From Aureispira sp964445645 (lineage in GTDB: Bacteria > Bacteroidota > Bacteroidia > Chitinophagales > Saprospiraceae), in assembly GCA_964445645.1 (NCBI GenBank), contig CAYULH010000002.1:1-64000 (forward strand): a DNA stretch of 64,000 nucleotides, given 5' to 3'. Below, piece by piece: positions 11,301 to 17,910 of the stretch. The notes below the pieces were generated by a model. The model made no database searches and was not told the origin of the DNA. It worked only from the letters and a program-made list of their open reading frames with translations. Every line of letters starts with the position of its first letter. Position 1 is the stretch's first letter. The position numbers were made by a program, and so were the translations under genes.

Positions 11301-12221
11301 GCATTTGCAGGTTTGTATACGTTGACTATTACAGATGCCAATAATTGTTCTAATACGGGTTCTGTTAATGTTACAATACGTCCAACACCTCCTAATCCTA
11401 GTATTATGTACACACAACCATTGTGTGATGGTGATTTGTTAGAATTGCAAGATACTACAGTATACAGTGTGCCGCCTGTACTATACTACTGGCAAGGGCC
11501 CAATGGTGTTGCTGATACAACAACTGTAGGACAATTATTTGTAGCTAATGCTGACTCTGGATTGTATCAATTGCTTGTTTCTATGAATGGCTGTTTGGCC
11601 GAAGAGCCAGATAGTGTAAATGTACAATATGAGCCATTGCCAGTAGGTGCAAACGACTTCTTTAGCATTCAGTTTAGAGATTCCTTAGTTGGGGCTAACA
11701 TTATTATCAATGATGCACCCAATGCCTCTGGTTACAATTTGACAATTATTGATAGTGCAGATGGAGGACAGGCGAGTATCAATGTAGCTGCAGGAACCTT
11801 AAATTATACACCACGTTCTGGGTACTTTGGGGTAGATACTTTGTACTATACACTGTGTGATGCACAATGTCCTAATAGCTGTGATACAGTAGAAGTATTG
11901 ATTGAGGTATTGACAGACTTTGAGTGTTATATTCCTCAAGGATTGTCGCCAAACGGAGATGGTATCAATGACCAATTGATTGTGCGTTGCAAAAACAATT
12001 ATCCAAATGCAGTAATCAAAATCTTCTCTCGCTGGGGAGCATTGGTTTACGAAGGAGAACCTACTGGGTGGAATGGTCAATTTAATGGAAAAGACTTACC
12101 TGATGGTACTTACTTCTACGTACTGAAATTGAATGATACAACACATACAGGAACAGGAACCAACAGAGCCGAAGGCCGTGTAGGGGATCGTTACTCTGGA
12201 TACATTATGCTACAACGCTAA
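2331..12221 (+). CDS. Giant HYR-like repeat adhesin with type IX secretion C-terminal domain
   Basis: A 3296-residue secreted protein. A signal peptide (about 1-30, ending near LFGQ) is followed by a region (about 35-216) resembling a P/homoB-type domain (segment NPIGNWQIGLIND). From about 220 to 2756 there are about 29 divergent repeats of 80-90 residues, each opening with D-x-x-x-P-x-x-x-C and containing DNC and a D-x-SGN-x-x-x-C strand; this resembles HYR/Ig-like repeats and gives several cysteines per repeat. Residues about 2760-3103 hold Ig-like domains opening LCEGN, PCEGD, PCEGQ and LCDGD. A cadherin-like segment (about 3104-3196) precedes the gliding-motility C-terminal domain (about 3200-3296, motif LSPNGDGINDQL) that directs type B type IX secretion. 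It is probably a cell-surface or matrix adhesin; the ligand is unknown. Confidence 0.9.
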   Translation: MRRIFTRSPWYTAIILMLSLGAGEQLFGQTANQQLVTTECYTGPTRSVGRTPGTLITGVTFQQGGGPGQIPVGHVIADVIVEIEWSKTDDGSCTPSSGVAGNLQDVGFTLFNNTLGARFLAASNATGGSALPPTTSTFLGTFPGNSSGVVRDTIYFRDGFNRAYPYAPTSGDTIAPNNDPLSAYRGTNPIGNWQIGLINDAITPQLCVHSYCITLVTCPPAALSASCQAFPEVQLDPTAGLHTFTFADLDSLSDVSCLVNNITFSPRTVNCSNVGTPVPVTMTIQDNLGNVSSCVSTVTVRDTTPPTIPYCSQPAGTVFATLYLNSNGLDTFFASAVPMNDNCGPIIKEVRNLPISSPWRSSIEFNCVRGLQQFWVRGRDAAGNVDSCLVRVEILDTIPPTAVCGQDTLYVGNGAQVLSPINIDAGSNDFCSNFPITGRWINTVNAPNPNYSCADVGQFNVSLIVSDASGNLDTCNNALVTVLDTTAPTAICQSGDVFLNNVGTATLTVAQVDAGSFDSCGIVSSTINGAAAINYNCTDVGTTQNVVLRVEDPSGNVNTCTAVINVLDTFPPTAICRNATIYVNGTGVATLAASSLNNNSTDACSGTNLTFTINGSPTVNFDCSDIANNPNAVTLTVTDTNNNSSTCTANVTVLDTIDPVVTCTTPTVYLDDNGLVNVTTSELIANSNDNCSVADSSINVLGITSVNFNCSAIFTPQPAQLIVRDLSGNTASCATTINVVDTVTPKAFCNFSYTATLDGNGNAVVTPLNLDSASTDNCGIVRYLINNQPSQTYTCNDIGTLSAVLTVADSSGNQATCRTNITVVDNTPPTASCQISNAYLSASGSVAITPSNVLAFPATSDNCSNIITNFANGGSTIIYNCDSIGQRTVDVVVTDGSNNTATCRTTVTVIDTFAPTANCRPVPYTVQLDASGNGFVVPANVNNNSNDICGLDTLLVNGVDSFFYDCTNIGNTAVTLSVIDESGNQSTCVANVIVADNIPPVAVCRDTTFFLGASGVVTVFPTAIDNASTDNCSFTRRINNLPSVTYNCSQVGTNTAQLLITDGNGNTDQCSAQVTIIDTISPVANCVAPNSITVFLDSTCFGSIPATSLNNNSQDNCSSSLTFRVNGLPNATFTAANLSTNPNQVTLEVCDGSNNCSTCNTTVVVADNIPPTMVCRPDTVQLDGNGNAVVIPNNVNGGSRDNCSTPSYTINGAAAINFDCTNLGSNTVTLVGTDQSGNSDSCVTTVFVEDITAPNASCNGTVTVVLDPFTSVGTLTIAQVDNSSVDNCQITSYALSRTSFNCNDIPNNPHTVTMVVTDQSGNTDSCTTLVTVEDNVNPTAVCRTTPLNLSLVGSTVSTTVAAIDNGSFDNCAIATYTLSQTTFNCSDIGNNTVTLTITDSSGNAASCNATVVVNDVTDPTPFCSNPTVQLDANGNVGVSADDLSIGSFDNCLIDTVLVNGQDSVFFTCADLGTNTVTVFMADPSSNSASCPSTITVVDNIDPAANCVTTPIPVQLDPNGVGTITVAQVDNGSLDNCTIVNRTLNRSSFNCADVGNNTTVTLTVTDQSGNSGSCNATVMVMDTVRPNMACQSVTVNVHLAPGGTAPITASLFDAGTNDSCGIANLSFRGAPNFVTCADIGTRPVTLIATDVNGNIDSCSTTLTVLDTVAPVIVCDTITVNLDNQGVATVDSSTAGLYTVSDACGVVSVTLNGASSVTYTCADTGFNTINLVATDNSNNGASCVAAVIIQDVTPPVVTCGNSIQFLDNTGTLPIDPAWITAGIVEACGVDTIFTTPNVFDCTNVGAFNPVTLTVIDNSGNQSSCSGNIEVRDTVPPTMVCRDTTVCLNGGFVNVTPADIDGGTFDACGLSAIQTINGSNNAIFTCADIGVQTVVLQRQDVNGNINTCQANVTIQDCTPPSAICRGAFTAQVGANGFAVVQAIALDFGSNDDCGIDSTSFRVNGRDSILYSCNSINTPDTVLFTVADFAGNLDSCTVIITIVDQTPPVARCGGPVNAVLSANTGEFVVPAINLNNTNNSSSDNCSITSYLINGQARDTFDCSMVGPNIAVLTVTDQSGNSDTCQAIVNVSDITSPTLNCRFTTNLTLDANGQALLPVADIVISANDNCGISTILSNGQDTVTFTCDSIGSNAIVVEVTDSSGNTARCNAIVNVQDNISPTAICPTQPVPVYLNGAGSIWVRAQQIDSASFDNCSITNYLINGTDSVIYNCNQIGQFPTATLTVFDASGNNDLCQVTIDVIDTIPPVARCRSIVVNLDPTGQVFVAANRIDSFSFDNCTNISLLINGAVSDTFDCSNVGSPVSATLSVTDQYNNTSLCATTITVVDVTPPSIQCPPAPLDFYLGNNGTVTVTPQQVANAFDTCAIASWTINGFPSVTFDCSSVGTGQLVTIRVADQSGNAVQCNAILNIRDTIAPTPGCNNITVALDSMGTAVVCGADLMSFNTDNCAIVDTLINGQSCVTYGCNDVASSPLTATLTLIDASNNTTTCTSTVTLIDNIAPVVRCDTLVVVQLDPTGVATVSPSLIYNTLNDPCGTPNLTLTQTSFSCSDVGNNNTVILTATDANGNSSNCSSVVQVEDNTPPTVVCRNYNVYLGGTSGTATLLADSIDNGSDDACGISSIVFNTGSNNMTFNCADTGTMSVTIIVTDNYGNVDSCSATVTVSDTSAPALICRRINIDLTNTGQATLTPADVLNNSFDNCFIDTTFVSPNLITCTDIGSFVYTVTSIDASGNVGTCQDTVDVTLASPTIQIPTQDTVLCEGNTLPLRARAPSNGIAYDFQWSGPNGPVTQNTTTRDTVVNNITVTDQGWYIFTITRQNGSGCPASDSVFLTVNDVPVPVLTGTPPCEGDTGVVYLANAAAYSGTTIVYNWYFNGTPITNAGDSLILPNMVAADSGNYSMQIQVTRGAAVCSDSSAVGFDYDVLDLPAAPVPTATTPCEGQTLLLLNNAPGNSYQWSGPVGFSSTQAIPSRTNVTLAFAGLYTLTITDANNCSNTGSVNVTIRPTPPNPSIMYTQPLCDGDLLELQDTTVYSVPPVLYYWQGPNGVADTTTVGQLFVANADSGLYQLLVSMNGCLAEEPDSVNVQYEPLPVGANDFFSIQFRDSLVGANIIINDAPNASGYNLTIIDSADGGQASINVAAGTLNYTPRSGYFGVDTLYYTLCDAQCPNSCDTVEVLIEVLTDFECYIPQGLSPNGDGINDQLIVRCKNNYPNAVIKIFSRWGALVYEGEPTGWNGQFNGKDLPDGTYFYVLKLNDTTHTGTGTNRAEGRVGDRYSGYIMLQR

Positions 12222-12246
12222 ACAAGGCGCAAAAGCTGAAAATCTA

Positions 12247-12285
12247 AAATAGTCCTTCCTTGCATTAGGGAGGACTATTTTTTTT
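12247..12285 (+). terminator. Rho-independent terminator of the adhesin gene
   Basis: A 13-bp stem (12247-12259 with 12268-12280, one G-T pair) with loop TTGCATTA runs into eight T residues (12278-12285), 26 bases after the adhesin stop codon. Confidence 0.85.
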
Positions 12286-12327
12286 GTTTTGATAAAAGAC
12301 ACTAGATCGTATAAAACGTCAAATTTT

Positions 12328-13458
12328 ATGGAAACCAGTACTGTTATAATCATTCTTATATTAACAGTAGGATTTGTTCAAGGTATAGTTTTTAGTTTTA
12401 TCCTAACTAAGTCCACACAGTATAATAAAATAGCCAATCGAATTCTAGCAGTCATATTACTGTTGCTTTCTTATCGTCTTTTGGTACAAATACTAAGGCT
12501 TTTTGGGCTGGGATATTATGATGGCTGGTACTATGTAATGATTGATATAAGTTGGATATATGGAGCACTGATTTATTTCTACACCAAAGCACAAACCCAA
12601 CCTAACTTAAAATTCAAAAAAAAAGATAGTATCCACTTGCTTCCTGTACTACTTCAAATAATTATCAGTGTTTTTGTAAGACTTCAAAACCTGTATTGGG
12701 ATGGAACACGAGAAAGCCTATCGTGGTTGGGGTATCATGCGTATGCAGTTTGGATGAATAACCCTACCATTTACATGGTTGCAAGTACACTGATTATCTT
12801 TTATGCTTATCAATCCAAAAAACTATTAAATTCCCTACAAACATCTATCAAAATACCAGCCATTAAGTTACAATGGATCAAGCGAGTAATCAATGCTTTT
12901 TTGGGTTATTTTCTTTTGGTATTAATTGTGCTGATTGCTGATTTAACCCTTTTCAAACTACTAAACACCAATTGGTATTTTTACTTTACCCGATTTTATT
13001 ATTACCCGTTTTTTATGGGAATTGCCATTTTGACCTATTGGATAGGACTAGAGGGTTTCCTAAGACGCAATGATCCAGAGGTTTTCTCAAAGAATATAAT
13101 TGAACCAAAGTATCTCCAACAGCTGGAAGCTATATCAAAAAAACTTCAAAAGGCAATGGCACAAGAGCAACTCTACAAAAATCCTGAACTCTCTCTCAAA
13201 AATCTCGCAGATGAGCTAGAACTCAAACCTTATTTGATTTCTAAAACCCTTAGTGTCGTTTTTAATAAACGATTTAACGATTTCGTGAATGAATATAGAG
13301 TAAAGGAATTTCAAAGGTTGCTGGAGAATGCCGATAATTCAAAATACACCTTATTGAGTTTAGCCATGCAAGCTGGTTTTAATTCTAAATCATCTTTTAA
13401 TAGAGCTGTCAAGAAGCATTTAGGTATTGCTCCAAGTGATCTAAAATTGAATGAATAG
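12328..13458 (+). CDS. Membrane-anchored AraC-family transcriptional regulator
   Basis: A 376-residue protein with two parts. Residues 1-240 contain about six or seven hydrophobic helices, opening with METSTVIIILILTVGFVQG. The C-terminal 100 residues form an AraC-type double helix-turn-helix (segments LSLKNLADELELKPYLIS and LLSLAMQAGFNSKSSFNRA). This build, a 7TM-like sensor fused to an AraC DNA-binding domain, is common in Bacteroidota; the signal sensed is unknown. The frame is open from a TTG at 12289 inside the preceding terminator, so ATG 12328 is preferred. It may control the two genes that follow; an inverted repeat lies between them. Confidence 0.85.
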   Translation: METSTVIIILILTVGFVQGIVFSFILTKSTQYNKIANRILAVILLLLSYRLLVQILRLFGLGYYDGWYYVMIDISWIYGALIYFYTKAQTQPNLKFKKKDSIHLLPVLLQIIISVFVRLQNLYWDGTRESLSWLGYHAYAVWMNNPTIYMVASTLIIFYAYQSKKLLNSLQTSIKIPAIKLQWIKRVINAFLGYFLLVLIVLIADLTLFKLLNTNWYFYFTRFYYYPFFMGIAILTYWIGLEGFLRRNDPEVFSKNIIEPKYLQQLEAISKKLQKAMAQEQLYKNPELSLKNLADELELKPYLISKTLSVVFNKRFNDFVNEYRVKEFQRLLENADNSKYTLLSLAMQAGFNSKSSFNRAVKKHLGIAPSDLKLNE

Positions 13459-13469
13459 TATCAACTCTT

Positions 13470-13511
13470 CAATTGACACGCTTTTATGTGGGTAATTTAG
13501 GTGTCAAATTG
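13470..13511. promoter_or_regulatory. Inverted repeat between regulator and secreted-protein genes
   Basis: CAATTGACAC (13470-13479) is mirrored by GTGTCAAATTG (13501-13511) with one extra base, 21 bases apart. It could be an operator for the preceding AraC-type regulator or simply an RNA hairpin; no T-run follows. Confidence 0.35.
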
Positions 13512-13579
13512 CGAATTGAAGCGATTGAAGCATTTGGATTGCATAGATTTGGGGCATTATTTAATTAAAAACACAGCAG

Positions 13580-13972
13580 ATGAAAATATTACTTTTATTA
13601 AGTATCAGTTGGATGATGCTCCTATCAAACAACAATTATCAAGAAATATCATCCATTGATTTAAGCGTACTAGTAGGACATTGGAGAATAGATATGAGTC
13701 CTCAAGATTCAACAGATGATAATTTTGCAATGATGAAAATTACCAAAATTGTAGACCACTCCTTTGAAGGAGAGTTTTATAGAGAAGGGGTGAAAGCCAG
13801 AAAGGTGCAAACCAATACCCAACGGGGAATCATTTATAGCTCATTTATTTCGGGTGATAATTCAGGCACTTACAATACTACTTTTTATTATCAAGATGGA
13901 ATGTTGTATGGTGCTACCCATGCCGTAGATCGTGATTTTTTGGCAGTTTGGACAGCCTCCAAAATCAAGTAA
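13580..13972 (+). CDS. Small secreted protein, unknown function
   Basis: A 130-residue protein with an N-terminal signal sequence (MKILLLLSISWMMLLS). The mature part has a pattern seen in small extracytoplasmic beta proteins: LVGHWRIDMSPQ, a FEGEFYREGVK strand, and a closing YYQDGMLYGATHAVDRDFLAVW. It looks lipocalin-like, but I do not recognise the family. It lies between the AraC-type regulator and a lipoprotein hydrolase on the same strand, with only 2 bases between its stop codon and the hydrolase start, so those two are probably co-transcribed. Confidence 0.7.
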   Translation: MKILLLLSISWMMLLSNNNYQEISSIDLSVLVGHWRIDMSPQDSTDDNFAMMKITKIVDHSFEGEFYREGVKARKVQTNTQRGIIYSSFISGDNSGTYNTTFYYQDGMLYGATHAVDRDFLAVWTASKIK

Positions 13973-13974
13973 AT

Positions 13975-15471
13975 ATGCTAAAAATGAAACGATATATATT
14001 ATGGAATGCTTGTGTCATGATGCTGTTTAGTTGCAAGTCTACTCCAGTCATTTCCTCCTTATTTACCCCTACTTTTAGAATATCCGAAAAAACAACTCAT
14101 AAAATTAAGAAAGGACAAACCTATACATTTGGGTACTTAGAGGTATTGGAGAATAGACAAAAAGTAAATAGTAACACCATAAAATTACCTGTGTATATTT
14201 TTAAAAGTCGAAGTAAAACGCCTCAAAAAGACCCAATTATATACACTGTTGGTGGACCGGGGGCTTCTACTATGCCTTCTGCACCGTATATGCAGTACTA
14301 CAAGTATCTAGATGATAGAGATTTTATTCTGATAGAACAACGTGGAACATTGTATGCCCAACCCCATTTGGATTGTCCCGAATGGTCGCAAGCTGTGTAT
14401 CAATCTAATTTATCCCATTATGGCAAACAACAAGAAGATACATTATTAGCAGAAGCAACAAAAGCATGTAGAGATAGATTGTTAGGGCAAGGGATTGATT
14501 TGGACGGGTATACCACCAATGAAATAGCGGCCGACATCAATGACTTGGTCAATATTTTAGATATTGAAACTTACAACCTCTTAACCATATCTTATAGTAC
14601 CAAGATTGCTCAGGTTCTAATGCGAGATTATCCCAATAAAATCAGAAGTGTTGTAATGGATTCTCCACTTCCTTTAGAGGTGAATTATGATGAAGAGTCT
14701 GTCAAAAATCTATTAGAAACCATAGATAAACTATTGGCAGATTGTGAGCAGGACGAAAAATGTAAGCAGGCTTTTCCGAATTTAAAAGCCCTATTTTTTG
14801 AGTATTTATTGGAAAAAAATAAGCAGCCTTTGGAGGTAAAGGTGGAAAATCCTAGTAGTAGAAAAATAGAAACCTTTTATTTGAAAGGTGCCGATTTAAT
14901 AGCTGTTTTTACCCTAGCATCTACAGGCAATGTAGCTGAAATTCCACTTGAAATAAATAAATTACTTAAGGGGGATTTGACGACCGTAAAAAAACAATTG
15001 TCAGCTTTGTTTCAAGCACCAGATAAGGGGGCTGGTCAAGGTATGCGACTCTCAGTTTGGTGTGCAGAAGAATACCCTTTTAATTCTCAAACAACCATTG
15101 CAGAAGAAACAACTAAGTACCCTCTAGTAAAGGGATTAAAGCCAGCTGTTTTTGAACAGGAAATTTGTGATATATGGGCCGTTCAAAAAGCTCCTGCAAT
15201 CGAAAATCAAGCCGTCAAAAGTGATATTCCAGTTTTATTGATTAGTGGAGAATATGATGAACAGACCCCTACTAAATGGGCAAAAGCAATGATGAAAAAC
15301 CTGACCAATAGCCATCATTTAATTTTCAAGGGTTGGAAACATACACCCACAACCTACTGGAGCAACCCCTGTGCCATGGAAGCTGCCAATGATTTTTTTA
15401 ATAATCCAGATCGCCAGCCCCTACCAGTTTGTTTTGAGCAAATCAAAAGCCTTGAATTTAAATTGGAATAG
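13975..15471 (+). CDS. Lipoprotein alpha/beta hydrolase (tripeptidyl aminopeptidase-like)
   Basis: About 498 residues, beginning with a lipoprotein signal peptide (lipobox LFSC). The oxyanion segment VGGPGAS and the following DFILIEQRG match the proline iminopeptidase / tripeptidyl aminopeptidase group. The expected triad can be placed: serine in LLTISYSTKIAQ, aspartate in SGEYDEQTP and histidine in GWKHTPTTYW. The nucleophile elbow is unusual, because the glycines around the serine (G-x-S-Y-G) are replaced by T-I-S-Y-S-T. It is probably a periplasmic or surface peptidase; reduced or altered activity is possible. ATG 13975 is chosen over 13984 without strong evidence. Confidence 0.8.
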   Translation: MLKMKRYILWNACVMMLFSCKSTPVISSLFTPTFRISEKTTHKIKKGQTYTFGYLEVLENRQKVNSNTIKLPVYIFKSRSKTPQKDPIIYTVGGPGASTMPSAPYMQYYKYLDDRDFILIEQRGTLYAQPHLDCPEWSQAVYQSNLSHYGKQQEDTLLAEATKACRDRLLGQGIDLDGYTTNEIAADINDLVNILDIETYNLLTISYSTKIAQVLMRDYPNKIRSVVMDSPLPLEVNYDEESVKNLLETIDKLLADCEQDEKCKQAFPNLKALFFEYLLEKNKQPLEVKVENPSSRKIETFYLKGADLIAVFTLASTGNVAEIPLEINKLLKGDLTTVKKQLSALFQAPDKGAGQGMRLSVWCAEEYPFNSQTTIAEETTKYPLVKGLKPAVFEQEICDIWAVQKAPAIENQAVKSDIPVLLISGEYDEQTPTKWAKAMMKNLTNSHHLIFKGWKHTPTTYWSNPCAMEAANDFFNNPDRQPLPVCFEQIKSLEFKLE

Positions 15472-15521
15472 CCACTAAAAAATCCTATTCATCTGTTCTA
15501 ACAAGATAGATGAATAGGATT

Positions 15522-16586
15522 TTACCTTTGAGCATAAAAAGCTGTTCGGATTTGTATCAAAACACGTTCAATAGCTGCTTTATCAGGTACTTCGGGCAAG
15601 ATAGAATAATGGTAAACGTCCTCAATTTGAGCTACTTTTTCCTCTGCTAGTTGGAGCAAGCTGTCATAGTCATATTGTCCCTGCCTAATAGCCAATAAAA
15701 AATCTCTATTGGGACGACGCACCTGTAGTTTTCCTTCAGATAGAATTTCATAAGCCATATCTAAGAGCCTAAAGGTGTGCATAATGTTCTTAGAATCATA
15801 GTTTTTGCCATGTGCTATAGTGGTTTCGTATCGGCTCTCGTTGCGCTCCTCTACCCAAGTCCAGTACTGTTTGTAGTCTTTGCAATACTTTTTGTAGCCA
15901 TCTTTATTATAATACAACAAAGCCACCTGTTGGGCACCTTTCGCCACACTACTCAATAAAACAGCATCCACTGTATTGGGACGCACCAAGCCCTTATAAT
16001 TAGGATTGTCAGGGTCGTAATACAAGCCATATACATCATGCATCTGTGGAATGGCTACCAAACCACAATGCTCTTGCTTTTTCCCTTCTTTCTCCAACCA
16101 AGCCTTGACAGGAATAGAACCTTGTTGGTAATTGATATAACAAAAATCCAACATCTCTTTGCGCTCCCTAGCCATAGGATTGGAGATTTTCTTGTTCAAG
16201 CCTCGGGCTTTCTTGATTTGCGACCAAGCATAATTAGCAAAGGTCTGCTTACATTTTTTGGACAAGAACAAGGAGGGTTGTACCAAATCAAACAAAGGGT
16301 CTTTGTAGCGAATACAATCTGCTGGACTGTGCAAAAGCTCTAGCAAATTAGGGTTGTTTTTGTATAATAACTCTATAAAACGACGAAGTTCATAATAAAC
16401 CTCGTCATTCTTTTCATCATTGACTTGCGCCACATACTCAAGGCCATAAAACTGCTCTTGTGGCAATACAAATACCCCCTTCAAATCTATATCCGAGGTA
16501 GGCAGTGAAAGACCATAAGCATGACTTCCTGTTACGGTTTCAAAAAGCAGTAAGCCCTGTTTTTTAAGGTCATTGATGGTCAGCAT
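15522..16586 (-). CDS. Pol-beta-type nucleotidyltransferase (RlaP/YcgL family), longer paralogue
   Basis: A 354-residue protein with the nucleotidyltransferase signature TGSHAYGLSLPTSDIDLKGV near residues 19-38: GS motif plus the D-x-D metal-binding pair. This places it in the DNA polymerase beta superfamily, group DUF2204/RlaP (PF10127), relatives of B. subtilis YcgL. Some members occur in RNA-repair operons, where they are thought to add nucleotides to damaged RNA ends; the substrate of this one is unknown. Its start overlaps the end of a second member of the same family by 17 bases, so the two are translated from one transcript and may form a heteromer. No RNA ligase or kinase is adjacent. 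Confidence 0.85.
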   Translation of the reverse strand: MLTINDLKKQGLLLFETVTGSHAYGLSLPTSDIDLKGVFVLPQEQFYGLEYVAQVNDEKNDEVYYELRRFIELLYKNNPNLLELLHSPADCIRYKDPLFDLVQPSLFLSKKCKQTFANYAWSQIKKARGLNKKISNPMARERKEMLDFCYINYQQGSIPVKAWLEKEGKKQEHCGLVAIPQMHDVYGLYYDPDNPNYKGLVRPNTVDAVLLSSVAKGAQQVALLYYNKDGYKKYCKDYKQYWTWVEERNESRYETTIAHGKNYDSKNIMHTFRLLDMAYEILSEGKLQVRRPNRDFLLAIRQGQYDYDSLLQLAEEKVAQIEDVYHYSILPEVPDKAAIERVLIQIRTAFYAQR

Positions 16587-17352
16587 AAGACAAACTGTTC
16601 AGTGTTTTTCTAAAAAAATCATCCAGCAATTCATAATCACCATTGGTACTAGGCAACAACTTGGCCCGCTCAGGATAGCGCTCCAAGGCTTGCTCCACAA
16701 ACTCCTGAATAAGTGGAATAGGGGCAATCTTGTCCCCTTCATTGGCAGCTATTTTAGCTTTGGTAAGTTCTACAATAGTAGAATGCAAAGCCTCTTTGTC
16801 TTCCAATTGTGCCAATAGGGGAGCAAACTCCATTGGAGGAACAGTTGCTTTATCCAAAATCCAATGAGCTGCCAACAATGGCCGCAGGATATAGAAATAT
16901 TTTTTGATGTCCATCTGATCGTCTACCAATCCTTTTTTGAGGGAGCTTTTGGCTAGGCCCAAATAGTGAAAAGCAGTAGAACGTGCCTTAAAATAAGTTG
17001 GAAAAAATGCCTGTAAAGCTGCTCTGAAATTATACTCCTCCTTGTAAATAATTGGCGATTGCAGCCATTCATAAGGACTGGCATTAGAGCCTGCCATTAA
17101 GCGCAGAAATTTACGCAAATCCCAACCAGTAAAATCCAAATCTTCGGCATCAACCCCCAAGTCAATCATGTCTTTTTTGTCTTGAATAGAGAGATACCAG
17201 TCTGTAGAATGCACATAAATAAAACGCACATCCCAGTCACTATTAGGCGAGGCAAAGCCCCAAGCTCTACTACCCGATTCGCAGGCATACAGTATTCTTA
17301 TATTTCGCTCTTTTTCCAGTTTTTGCAAACCTGTTAAAACTTTATCGCTCAT
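16570..17352 (-). CDS. Pol-beta-type nucleotidyltransferase (RlaP/YcgL family), shorter paralogue
   Basis: A 260-residue protein with ESGSRAWGFASPNSDWDVRF near residues 25-44. This carries the same GS and D-x-D catalytic signature as its downstream neighbour, in the form closest to YcgL. The rest is helical with conserved aromatic positions (PYEWLQSPIIY). It is the first gene of the two-gene unit and overlaps its partner by 17 bases. Two different members side by side suggest a functional pair; the reaction (RNA end nucleotidyl transfer or another modification) cannot be read from the sequence. Confidence 0.85.
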   Translation of the reverse strand: MSDKVLTGLQKLEKERNIRILYACESGSRAWGFASPNSDWDVRFIYVHSTDWYLSIQDKKDMIDLGVDAEDLDFTGWDLRKFLRLMAGSNASPYEWLQSPIIYKEEYNFRAALQAFFPTYFKARSTAFHYLGLAKSSLKKGLVDDQMDIKKYFYILRPLLAAHWILDKATVPPMEFAPLLAQLEDKEALHSTIVELTKAKIAANEGDKIAPIPLIQEFVEQALERYPERAKLLPSTNGDYELLDDFFRKTLNSLSYADHQ

Positions 17353-17910
17353 ACGTACCTCTCTTTAAAATTATAAAAAAGTCAACTAGTAGTTTAGTAT
17401 ATTAATTTAGAATGTTCTAGCTTTGGTATAACCAAACAGAGCAAAGCCATAAAAAGTGCCTACACTCCACAAAAAAAGATGGTGAATACTTTTTTGCTTT
17501 GCATAAAAATGCTCTTTGGCTATTGTGATTAAATCATTTTTGCAGAATGAATGCGTGGTAAGTGGTTGTATAGGATAGAACTTCCTTTGTTATTCTTTGA
17601 AATAGGGGTGAATTTTATGTTTTCTTAGTTCTTTATATTATATTGATATTAAATACTGGCAAATCAGTAATAGTGTGTTTTGTTTATGATTTTATTGAAC
17701 TTGTTTTGTTTTTTGAATTTGTTTTAAATTATAATATGAGTTGATTTATTTAATCATTGTATGTGAATTTGATTGTTGTTTGGACAATTAAAAACAGAAG
17801 TTATTTCCCTACAAGTATTTAAAGCGCTCAATTTTTATTTCTAGGTATTATAAAAAAATAATTGTAGAGTATATTAAATGTACTGGTAAACAACCTATTC
17901 CTAAGATATA
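17353..17910. other. 558-bp divergent intergenic region, very AT-rich
   Basis: It separates the divergently transcribed nucleotidyltransferase pair and chemoreceptor gene, so promoters for both should lie here. I find no clear TTG/TAnnTTTG pair, no stable hairpin and no ORF. Confidence 0.5.
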
